A stretch of DNA of 64,000 nucleotides, from positions 9,230,022 to 9,294,021 of the forward strand of contig NC_064045.1 in assembly GCF_932526225.1 (NCBI RefSeq), read 5' to 3'. Both the position numbers and the translations under genes were made by a program. Shown in pieces: positions 1-12,400 of the stretch (its first letter is position 1; each line of letters begins with the position of its first letter). The notes below the pieces were generated by a model, which did not search any database, was not told where the DNA came from, and worked only from the letters and a program-made list of their open reading frames with translations. Source of the stretch: Nematostella vectensis (taxonomy: Eukaryota > Cnidaria > Anthozoa > Actiniaria > Edwardsiidae).

Positions 1-135
1 GTACCCCTGTGGGAGTGGGACACAATTGTCCCCTGTGGGAGTGGGACAAACTTGTCCCCTGTGGGAGTGGGACAAACTTGTCCCCTGTGGGAGTAGGACA
101 GACTTGCTCCCCTGCCGGAGTGGAACAAACAGAAA
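1..135. repeat. 26-bp minisatellite at window edge
   Basis: Five units of about 26 bp built around CCTGTGGGAGTGGGAC followed by AACTTGTCC. The first copies are exactly 26 bp apart and later copies diverge. The array probably continues beyond the left edge. Confidence 0.85.
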
Positions 136-3100
136 AAACAAACCACATTGTCTAAGATATCTTGTAGTTTTACCATTTTCACCCAGAAGAGTAGGGCTAT
201 TTGAGTGTTATTTTATCCTTAGGGGGTGGGAGCATTTTTCATCATGGCAGTGAGGGTCAGGATATCAGATGACAAATTCATTAGGAATGATATGTAGCAT
301 TGCTTGGCTTATAATTTGTTATCCTATATAACATATGTAAGATAATTTCTAATCACCCCATTGTTGTACAAAATCTTGGAAAGGCAACTTGGGCTACAAG
401 ATGTTTTGGGAATTGTCATGAGATTTCTTTTTGTTAGTGAGTAGGTTGGGGGCTGAGATCTTCACCTGGGGTATTTTATGCTGAAATTCATTGTAGACAA
501 TTTTAAGATCAACGTTTTATTTAAAAAAATCTGTTATGTAAACATAAAAACTGTTGTTTACAATTTTTTTATTCTCTGCTGTAAAGTTTGTCATGCATCA
601 CCCAATTAGCATGTAAGAATGACACAAACTTAATAAGCAGGAGGATTTTGCTGAGCTCTAATGTACACTTAAGCATGTCATTGCTTTGCTCTGGTTGGCT
701 AGGTAAGTTTGTGTATTACATATGTAGTAAATCTCTCACATCTCAGGGCCGTAGCTAGCATGAGGTAAGTGAGGTACTCACCTTGGTGAAATTTTGATGT
801 TCAGTGTTTCACAGTTGAAAAGTATCAGATAAAACACCCTTTTTTATTGGATTTATCATTCAATGGCTAGCTTTGCCTCAGTAAAATTTTGATTCCGGCA
901 ACAGGCCTGCATCCTATTGGGTTCTCTCATATCCCTTTTTACTTCTCAAAACTTTCAAATTATTCTTATTTCTCAAAATTAAGCCAATTTGACTGCCTTT
1001 CTGTTACAACACTGGTTTTCATCCAGAGGAAAGCCAGAGAAGTGCACAAAACGAGAATCTGATGGGCCCAGGATGGTTTTACTGATGGAACAGAAAATCC
1101 CAAAAGCAAAAAACAAATGGATGTTTTGAAAATGTGGCATCCTGATACATCGAAATCGGCTAGAAGTTTAGCTCAGTGTTAAAGATGGGGAAGGAATCCC
1201 TATTTGGACTTACTGACCTGCACCTATTATGCGATTGTTAATGATAATAATAGTAATGATGATAATGTTTCTGCTGCTAAATAAAAGTCATGATTAACTA
1301 TAATTTCAATGTATTCTGATGTGTGCAGTATTTTGCAGCTACAGCGAGCAAGTGCCATCCTCGGGAACCCAGGAAGTAAAGGTCACAGGCGCAAGAACGA
1401 TGCAGAACAAGGCCGGCAGAGGGGCTGGAAAGAAGAGAAAAATGTCTTCTCCTGGGACAAAAACCCAACCCATAGTTGGCCATGCTCCCTAGGTATACAC
1501 ATGAGTGTGTAATGTGCAGGGAACCTTTCTTCCATCAGTCATCTTCGAAATTGCCACTAATAGGAGGTCTGTCAAACTTGATTACAATTTAAGAAAGGTA
1601 GTAATTATTAAATGCTTATTTCTCCAATCTTTTTCTCTGTTTGCCATCCTCGGGCTACCCGCCAACTAGAAGTGCGCACATTCCCCTCCCCCCCCCCCCC
1701 TTGGCATCCAAAAGTGGGTCATTTCTTATTAAGGAATCTTCAAATACTATGCTTTTCCCATATGATACGACTGTGCACCACACCCCCCCCCCCCCTTAGC
1801 CAATCCTGGGTACTGCCTCACAATCCTTCTTGTTGTCTCTTTTTATACACGTTTTTTGATAAAAGCTGTACACAAAATATTAACTCCCCGATATTGGCAC
1901 TAAGAAATATTGACTATTACAGACAACCCGCTATCTGGGCCGGGTTCCTAGAAAATAGGTTAACGCTAACACAGGGATAAAAGCCCTTTTTATCCAATTA
2001 AATATCAAGATAGCCGTATTATCCCTGGATTAGTGCTCGCCTGCTTTCTAGGAATCGGCCCTTGATATCGCCAATGCGTATATCCCGATAATCACTTAAA
2101 ACAAAATCCCCATAAAAAAAAACTTACTAACATACTTACTATCCAATTTGTGCTTTCAGGCGAATAGAGAATTTAAGTTCTGCATCATCATACAACCCTG
2201 TATACTGGTTATTCAATATTTTCTTTTTTTGACAGCCAAACCAGTAAAACCGTGATCATGGAAAATATGTATGGAATGTTTGTTCTGACCAATCACATGC
2301 AATATTTTAAAACAGCCAACTAGAATCATGTCTCAACAAGTTGGTGTCAGAACGCAATAAACGTTACACTTACATGTTGGATGTGCACGGTTTTAAAAGT
2401 CTAGCTCCAAAGGATGTTTGTAACAAGCGTATTTTTTCGTTGCTGTTATCTCTTTCAGACAGTCCCCATGCGCACGCAATGAGTATCTTATGAAATATTT
2501 AAAGAAAATATAGCTATTAGGACTGCTACATGATTATAAGCATATTGCTTTCTCGTGTATTTTTTACGTATAAAAGCGATATATTTTTAACGAAACATCA
2601 TTAATTTCAGAAAGACGTTAATATGTGTAATAAAAATTAGTGGCGAGGTGTGTTTTGTTAATGTCACCCAGTTTCGGAACATCGTCGCTTTGGTGTCAAT
2701 ACTTTTCATCGGGTTAAATACGACCACCTGTGTCTTTATTCAAAACATCATCGCCATTTCACTTTGCATGTGTGAATTGGTTAACTTAACGTGGTTACTT
2801 ATCTTTCTTGACTAACCTGGAACCTAGATTGTATTCCTTGCCTTCAAAATAAAATGTTTTCATCAAGACAGCTAAATTTTTCTTTATAAAACTTTCAGCA
2901 ACTTACGCAATTATGATATCTCTAGAAATAATTTGATGATTCTTTAAATATTATTCCGCGATATATGTTCGTTTTTTTTTCTAAAACACACAAGTATTAA
3001 GCTCAACCAAGGTATAGTTAAGGCAAAGTTCCGGTTTTGATCATTTTGTTAGGAGAAATAATAAATTATGCTTTCTAGGCTGTAAAGGCACTTTATTGGT

Positions 3101-3354
3101 TGTGACAGATGTTTTTTTACTCTAGGTAGACATAAAATATTAATAGTATGGATACTATGTTGGAAACGAACGAGTCTGACTTTTAAAGGGGGAGAACTTG
3201 AAAACATAAATACCGAGACTTCTTTTCTGACCGCAAATCGTGCTTAAGTAGAGTTTTAAAGGAAAATTTATAACACAGGGACCTTTCAAGGCACAAGGGA
3301 ATGTAAACAAGCATATTTGAGAGTTTTAAGTCTGTTTGAAAGTACTTAATAATT
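136..3354. other. Intergenic/5' flank, no gene recognised
   Basis: AT-rich sequence with short chance reading frames only. It holds two poly-C tracts near 1686 and 1783 and a long imperfect hairpin at 1928-2071. The last few hundred bases must contain the promoter and 5' UTR of the polycystin gene if the ATG at 3355 is its start. A TATAAAAG string near 2569 is about 780 bp upstream and is not strong evidence of a promoter. Untranslated upstream exons cannot be excluded. Confidence 0.5.
1928..2071. repeat. Long imperfect inverted repeat (hairpin)
   Basis: The left arm, about 1928-1980, contains GGGCCGGGTTCCTAGAAA and ends CAGGGATAA. The right arm, about 2019-2071, is its imperfect reverse complement, beginning TTATCCCTGG and passing through TTTCTAGGAATCGGCCC. 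The loop is about 38 bases. It may be a small fold-back element or a transcribed hairpin; no coding role is visible. Confidence 0.6.
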
Positions 3355-3417
3355 ATGCGTTGGAAATTGGCGACTTGGTTTGTTTTTGGAGCTACTTTTG
3401 CCTTGGTGTCTAGCGAG
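3355..3417 (+). CDS. Polycystin exon 1: signal peptide
   Basis: Encodes residues 1-21. The sequence opens MRWK, has a hydrophobic core (WFVFGATFALV) and ends with small residues SSE, typical of a secretory signal peptide. The donor GAG|GTAAG gives a phase-0 intron of 76 bp. No other ATG nearby offers a leader in phase with exon 2. Confidence 0.75.
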
Positions 3418-6400
3418 GTAAGATTCATTCATGAGTTTAAAAGACCAAATGTTTGAATGTTAGTGAAGTTTATTTTCTGTTGCTTCCTTTTAGGTCTGCG
3501 ACAAATCGACATTCATACCGAAGGGTAAGCATTTTTTTATGTTTTCTTAAGAAAACTTATTGAGGAAGCCATGGAAGCCATAGCGATTGATTTAATTTTC
3601 TTAGATAAGAGATGCGGTTTTTTTTAGATTGAAATAACTTTTAAACTGATGACAGAGTTTGCATATTGGTGAAAAGTCTATTTCAACATCGGATATGTTT
3701 TCATTGAGATTACACGATATAAGACATTCCAAAAGAAAAAGAAAAAACCGCGCACCCTTATTTTTCTTAGAACAAATTGTTTTCACGTATAAAAAGAAAA
3801 ACTTTCGATAACAGGTCTGTTAACAGTAATAATTATATTTTCGTTTTCGTCGCTCAAATGTTGCGCTGAAATTGTGATTTTAATAGAAATGTGTAATTAA
3901 TGGCAGCTGAAATAGCGGTTCGCATTCCCCTAATTATTGCATTGGTTAAACTAACTCTTACTGCTTTAAAACGACTCTATGTGCGCAAAAAGACTACGAT
4001 TTACTAAAACAAAATGGCTTAAAAAAGCAGCATTCCGACCAGAAAATTTTTGCTTCGAAATTGTCCATTCAGGGGGTTAGGCGTTGAATTTCTTCTGTAA
4101 ATAGTTTGTTAATTTGTTATGTGGAAATTAAATTGAGAATTTTTTGCCGATTGGGTTTTAACCGAATATGTTCTTCTCTTAAAAAAAACGAATGAAAAAA
4201 TGACATTGCTACACAACACGTCAAAACAACAGACTGTGAAATTTACTTGTTCTAAGAAATCCTTAAGCCATATTTTCATGTGTTAGTTATAATTTTGCAT
4301 GAGAAGACATGAAATAGAATTGTCAGGCAGGCAGGTATTTCCACTTCAATCTAGATTTTGTCTATCGATAAAATACAAAATGAGATTTTTTTTAAAGCCT
4401 TATTAAGTATAACTGGTTTCATATCACGAAGATTGAATTAGCTGCTTGAAGCCTTTAACGGCTGAAAAAAAAAATAGAGAGAAAACTATTTATTGATGAA
4501 TACTATCTATAACAGGTAGTACCTTACTTTAACTAATTTCAATTCATGTGTTTTTTGTTATTTTCTTCAATTCGTAAGGTATGAATAATTTTGAGCAAAA
4601 CACTTGCAAAAAAGTAGAGGATGCATACGTTGTTTGATAGTCCGCCATTCTATTCGGGATAATGCGAAAGAAAATTAATATTGCACGTCTGTACATGGCT
4701 AGTTTTCCCAAAATAAGGTCTTGTTAACTTGAATTTTTGCGTAGAGGTTCCTTATGTTATGTAAACCACAATATCAAAAAGTGTTTTTTCTAATGGATTT
4801 GTCTTCGAGATCTGAGGCTTGAATTGCAATTTTCAAATGTTCAAAGTATAAATTCTTCTCGTTTTAGGGAGAAGTCGGGCTCTGATCAGAAATTAAGCCA
4901 ACTTTGCTCGCTAGTATCTAAATTTCATATCTTCTAAATTTCTTTAAAATTTGGAATTTTGCTGTTGGTCAGAGGAATTCCTTGTATGCAGAATATTGAG
5001 CTATAATATATATTAAGAACTGGAAAATTTCATGCCATTTTTTTGCTCTGTCTACACATCAATCCCATTTTTTTTCTATTTTTAATTTGGATCAAGTTTT
5101 TCCCCCGAAACTAATTTGGTCAATTTCAAGTTTCTTCGAGGATTCGATCATTTGTTTTGGTTAGCTGCTGCTGGTCAGGCCTATTATCATTTTGCTTCCA
5201 GTTATATAAAGTTTGTTCTAGATAGTTCATGTAAGTGCTGAAAAGTATGGAAATGAAGGTCCTAGACCCTGTCTCAGCTAGAACGAACATCATTCGCATC
5301 CTCACTCGACATTGTTTCCCCTTTTTTCGTTATTGTAAATTTATATCTTATCCAACAAGGCCCTTTATTCAAAATCCGCACTTTTTGTTCTTCGCTTGTG
5401 CTCTCAAGTTAATGTGTGGGTGTTGGCAATTGCCTAGCAGAACATTCCTCATTCAAACCCTATTGATAATTAGCGACTTTTTTGTCAGTTTCATCGCGTG
5501 AAACAAACCCGGATGACGTCACATTTCTCAATAATTGAGAAGTGCTTTGTGCAGAATAATATCTTGACAACAGCGAAATATTTGCTTAAACCGACCCGGA
5601 ATAACAGCCCTCTTTCTTCTTCACTCTTTTTTTCGGTAGCTGATAGCCTACTCTAGGTGATAACTTGGTGTTTTAAATTGAATGTGATGCGTCAGTTCGC
5701 AGCAGTCGCTAAAATCATCGTAATCAACGCCCGCGTTATGAAAAGGATATTATCCCCAGGAATAAATTGCTTTTTCCTCATATGGATAAACCCAACCTCT
5801 TTAAGTAGACTCTTATGTCACTGAGGTTGTTAAGAAAACTAAGTTTTTTTTTTTTTTTGAATTAAACTTGATGCTGGTCCTCTTTTCTTCCTAATCGACT
5901 GTCACCTGAAATTTCCGAAGCATTTCACCGCTTGTCGCCATAGGGTGGGGGGGGGGGGGGGCTCTTGGCGCAAAGTTATTTAATAAAGTTCAAAATTATT
6001 TTATACTCTGTAACTAAAAAAAATAAGCAAAAAATATTATTTCTCCCTGTCATGTCACTCAACAAAAGTTCTAGTTTCTCCGTCCATTGAAAGATTAGAC
6101 GCTATGCTGTTCCTCCTCTTCTCTCCATCTTAATTTTTCTCTTAACCCAACATGCCCGTCACGAGATAACTAAATAAGTTCCTTTATTTAAAATGTCACT
6201 GCTGGCGGTTTGTAGAGTTTTTTTTTCATTTAATGCTAAGAAGTATAACACTAAAAATGCTGCTCCGACTCATTTTCTATTCTTATTGACCAATGGACCC
6301 GTAACCTTAGAGCTGCCAAAGGGACAATTTCAAGTTATTTACGAAGGCAAATATTTTTTATCAGCCCTTGGTATTCGCTAGCCTCTACATCTTTCTCGTT

Positions 6401-9400
6401 TGGTAATTATTTTTTTGTATCGTATTCTCTATCGCCTGTATCTATAGTGTCTTGAAACATCTTTCTCTTTAGACTCTCTCCAGTGTCGCATTTAGATTCT
6501 TTTTCTCATCCGTTTTTTTTTCTGTGTTACTATGGAAATGGTATAATTATTGTTATAATTATATATTATTGTTCCCTTCTGGTTCTTTTCGGGGGAATCA
6601 ATGATCTGTTGAAACTTTAACGTCGGATTTCGGATTCTAATAATCGTGATTGCATATTAAAAAGCATTTATGATTTTCTTATTATCGATTATTTTTGTGT
6701 ATCAAACTTGTCGGATTCGGATTAATGCATAACTTTGTGCGAAACGGTAGATTTACGTAACCAATGTGCGGAAAGGCGGATTCTGGGACTCCTATTCACC
6801 CCTACCCTCCCTCTAGATGTGTAAAATCCTGTGTTTGATTCTAAAGAAAGCTTCACCCAAAAAATTCTGCTTTGACGCAATTGACTTTTAACGAAAGATC
6901 GATTATCGGATTGAAAATGGGAGGTAGGAAATAGAAGAGTTTCCTATCCCACATACCTGGTCCTTTGTTTTGCTTGGGGCTTAATTGAGCATAAATTGAG
7001 TCCTGCTGGTGTTAGCTCGACTAATGGCTTGAGCCCAGACTTAAAGAAGGCCGCCGCCATTTTATGCTCCCGCTCAATGGCGAGTCACACAAAGCATCCA
7101 TTTCCATCTGCTAATTCAAGCAAGTAAACAAGAAATTTCCAATCATATATCGTCAATATCATATCAGACTTCATTCGCAGATTGTTATTTTGAAGTTTTC
7201 TCGCAATAAAGCGTTGTATTTTCGACGTTAAACAAAAACAAAGGAGTAGTTGATCGACATTCTTTAATGTGTATTTGTGTGTAACTTTTCGGAAAAATAA
7301 ACAATAACCTTAACCGCAGTAATAATGTTTTGAAAACTTTAAGCGGAGTATATTTTTCTCCTGAAGTGTTTTGTTATAAACACTCGTTATTGAAATATGG
7401 AAATAAAAGTTGTAAAACCTATCAAAGGAAAAACAGAAAATAGGAATGAGTCCCAAAAAAAGTGAAAAATTATAGGTATCACAGAAGCTATTTTTCAAAC
7501 AGCGTACGATAATCAGAGCCAAGCTCTAAGTCCGTATAACCTTCCAAAAATGATGGATTTAATCAATTCTTTATACTTTCTTCTATCAAGTTATATTATG
7601 TTCGTATGGATAGCAAAAGACGCGTGTTCACGCGATTGAAGGAAATCTGCAATATTGAGGTATTTTTGGTCAACGTTCGGAAAAAGGGTCGTGGCATAGA
7701 GGGCCTTACACGAGTAATTTGTGATGTAGATCGATATGTCAATCAAGATACATGAAAAATGTGTGCGCGCTATACAACTCCCGTCTTCATGTTCTGAATG
7801 TCGTTGTGTAGTAACACAACGGGGAATTTATATATTCCTATCTTATATATTCCTATCTTAAATCTATCGGCAACTCACCATTATCTTTATATACTCACCT
7901 TTTCATCTTTCCATTGTAACCAATGTATGAAAGTGTCCAATTTCCATTAGCTGATTTGTAAAAGCTATTGTAACATTTTATATTTAACTTGTTAACTGAA
8001 TCAATACTTTTTACACAGTTTAGAGGTTTTGTCAAAATTTGCAAAAATTTGTCAAAATTTGCATTTTGTGGATCTTCTTATACTTCATATTGATATGCAA
8101 AATCTCTGAAAATAGGTGGTTGGGGCAATGACCCTTCTAGACCCACCTATGTGTACTTGTGTAACATACGTGATATCAAAATCACTCTGGAATGTCATTT
8201 GTTATGTACTAATTTGACATTTTTTTGCAGCTCTTGTATGCCAGTTAAATATCTTCATCCATTCTAATGACACTGGTCAAGCTTCTCTTCTTGTCAATGA
8301 CAAGGATTACATGGGTGTTGGAATTGGAATCTATCTTGCTGCCTTTCATCTTCCTACAGGTATCTCTTCTATCTCCAGCCCCTTCTTATATTATACCCAT
8401 TGCCCACCCACCACATAAGCCCCTCCCTATATTATTCTCATCACCCACTCGCCACATAAGCCCCTCCCTATCTTATAACCAATGTCCACTCACCACATAA
8501 GCCCCTCCCTATATCATACCCATCGTCCATTCACCACATAATCCCCTCCCTATATTATACCTATTGTCCACTCACCACATAAGCCTCTCCCTATATCATA
8601 CCCATCGTCCATTCACCACATAATCCCCTCCCTATATTATACCCATCGTCCACCCACCACATAAGCCCCTCCCTATATCATACCCATCGTCCATTCACCA
8701 CATAATCCCCTCCCTATATTATACCCATCGTCCACCCACCACATAAGCCCCTCTCTATATTATACCCATCGTCCACTCACCACATGAGCCCCTCTCTATA
8801 TTATACCCATCGTCCACCCACCACATAAGCCTCTCCCTATATTATACCCATCGTCCACTCACCACATAAGCCCCTCCCTATATCATACCCATCGTCCATT
8901 CACCACATAATCCCCTCCCTATATTATACCCATCGTCCACCCACCACATAAGCCCCTCTCTATATTATACCCATCGTCCACTCACCACATGAGCCCCTCT
9001 CTATATTATACCCATCGTCCACCCACCACATAAGCCTCTCCCTATATTATACCCATCGGCCACTCACCACATAAGCCCCTCTCTATATTATACCCATCGT
9101 CCACTCACCACATGAGCCCCTCCCTATATTATACCTATTGTCAACTCACCACATAAGCCTCTCCCTATATTATACCCATCGGCCACTCACCACATAAGCC
9201 CCTCTCTATATTATACCCATCGGCCACTCACCACATAAGCCCCTCTCTATATTATACCCATCGTCCATTCACCACATGAGCCCCTCTCTATATTATACCC
9301 ATTGTCCACCCACCACATAAGCCCCTCCCTATATTATACCTATCGTCCACTCACCACATGAGCCCCTCCCTATATTATACCCATCGTCCACTCACCACAT

Positions 9401-12400
9401 AAGCCCCTCCCTATATTATACCCATCGTCACCACATAAGCCCCTCCCTATATTATATGCAGTCTAACCTAAGGATTGTTTTTCTTTTTCTATCAGGGAAT
9501 CTGATCACCTCTTCACATCACGCTGTTGACGGTGGAGGATCAGTAGCTGCCACAAGCTTCAAGGATGCTCTGCTCAACCTTCCAAACAACACCGTCGTCG
9601 TCCTTGCTGTGAAAGATTCAGGCAACGATGAAAGCTCTCTCAATGTCGCCCATGATGCGATGAGAGAAGTTGGTATAGTTAACCCTGATATCAAGCGGAA
9701 AGACGTATTTACAAGTGTCACTTGCAAGGGTTGTTATAATGCACCCTTTTGGCCGACTGAGTGCAAGAGGAGTGATAACACCGGTGACTGCTTTTCCTCT
9801 GTTTCGGTGCCCGTGAATCACACTTATGCTGTCAGCGGTATGTCACTAGATTTTGTTAATTTTCAGATTTTGTGTGAATCACACTTATGCTGCCAGCGGT
9901 ATGTCAAGATTTTGTGCGCATCACATATTTACGGCACATGTGATGGAGTACGCTTTAAAGACACCTGCTTAAACAGGATACCTTGTCAAAAGTAGTATTT
10001 TTTATTTAAAAAAAGAAATCGATGACATTCTTAAATGCATAATTTGCCACAACAATTGTTAATACTTCTGCATGCATGAATCACATGGCACATGATGGGC
10101 CCCTCCCTATCTTATACCCATTGTCCACTCACTACATGAGCCCCTCCCTATATTATAGCCCCTCCCTATATTATACCCATCATCCACTCACCACATAAGC
10201 CCCTCCCTATATTATACCCATCGTACATTCACCACATGAGCCCCTCCCTATATTATACCCATCGGCTACTTGCCACAACATAAGCCCCTCCCTATATTAT
10301 ACCCATTGTACACTCACTACATGAGCCCCTCCCTATATTATTCCCAATGTTCCACTCACCACATTGGCCCCTCCCTATATTATACCCATTGTCTACTCAC
10401 CACATGAGCTCCTCCCTATATTATACCTATTGTCAACTCACCACATAAGCCCCTCCCTATATTATACCTATTGTCCACTCACCACATAAGCCCCTCCCTA
10501 TATTATACCTATTGTCCACTCACCACATAAGCCCCTCCCTATATTATACCCATTGTCCACCCACCACATAAGCCCCTCCCTATATTATATCCATCGTCCA
10601 CTCACCACATGAGCCCCTCCCTATATTATACCCATTGTCCACTCACCACATAAGCCCCTCCCTATATTATACCCATCGTCCACTCACCACATAAGCCCCT
10701 CCCTATATTATACCTATTGTCCACTCACCACATAAGCCCCTCCCTATATTATACCTATTGTCAACTCACCACATAAGCTCCTCCCTATATTATACCTATT
10801 GTCCACTCACCACATAAGCCCCTCCCTATATTATACCCATTGTCCACTCACCCCATGAGCCCCTCCCTATATTATACCCATTGTCCACTCACCACATGAG
10901 CCCCTCCCTTTATTATACCCATCGGCCACTCACCACATAAGCCCCTCCCTATATTATACCCATCGTCCACTCACCACATAAGCCATTCCCTATATTATAC
11001 CCATTGTCAACTCACCACATAAGCCACTCCCTATAATATACCCATCGTCCACTCACCACATGAGCCCCCCCTATATTATACCCATCGGCCACTCACCACA
11101 TGAGCCCCTCCCTATATTATACCCATTGTCCACCCACCACATAAGCCCCTCCCTATATTATACCCATCGGCCACTCACTACATGAGCCCCTCCCTATATT
11201 ATAGCCCCTCTATATTATACCCATCGTCCACTCACCACATAAGCCCCTCTCCTATATTATACCCATCGTCCACTCACCACATAAGCCCTTCCCTATATTA
11301 TACCCATCGGCCACTCACCACATAAGCCACTCCCTATATTATACCCATTGTCCACTCACTACATGAGCCCCTCTCTATATTATACCCATCGTCCACTCAC
11401 CACATGAGCTTCCCCAATATTATACCCATTGTCCACCCACCACATAAGCCCCTCTCTATATTATACCCATCGTCCACTCACCACATGAGCCCCTCCCTAT
11501 ATTATACCCATTGTCCACTCACCACATGAGCCCCTCCCTATATTATACCCATCGGCCACTCACCACATGAGCCCCTCCCTATATTATACCTATCGTCCAC
11601 CCACCACATAAGCCCCTCCCTATATTATACCTATCGTCCACTCACCACATAAGCCCCTCCCTATATTATACCCATCGGCCACTCACCACATAAGCCCCTC
11701 CCTATATTATACCCATCGGCCACTCACCACATAAGCCCTTCCCTATATTATACCCATTGTCCACTCACTACATGAGCCCCTCCCTATATTATACCCATCG
11801 GCCACTCACCACATGAGCCCCTCCCTATATTATACCTATCGTCCACTCACCACATAAGCCCCTCCCTATATTATACCCATCGGCCACTCACCACATAAGC
11901 CCCTCCCTATATTATACCCATCGGCCACTCACCACATAAGCCCTTCCCTATATTATACCCATTGTCCACTCACTACATGAGCCCCTCCCTATATTATACC
12001 CATCGTCCATTCACCACATAAGCCCCTCCCTATATTATAGCCCCTCCCTATATTATACCCATCGTCCACTCACCAGATAAGCCCCTCCCTATATTATACC
12101 TATCGTCCACTCACCACATAAGCCCCTCCCTATATTATACCCATCGTCCACTCACCACATAAGCCCCCCCCTATATTATACCCATCGTCCACTCACCACA
12201 TAAGCCCCTCCCTATATTATACCCATCGTCCACTCACCACATAAGCCCCTCCCTATATTATAGCCTCTCCCTATGTTATACCTATCGTCCACTCACCACA
12301 TAAGCCCCTCCCTATATTATAACCATTGTCCACTCACCACATAAGGCATGAATTACTTGGAGAGTGGGGCACGTTACTCTTCGCTGTTGTTTTTTTAAAA

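Noticed and set aside
1612-1980. 122-residue + frame with Pro-rich stretches
   Set aside because: Generated by two poly-C runs and overlapping the hairpin; no splice or domain support.
8375-12345. CRISPR-like regularity of the 41-bp units
   Set aside because: Whole units are repeated without spacers; it is a minisatellite.
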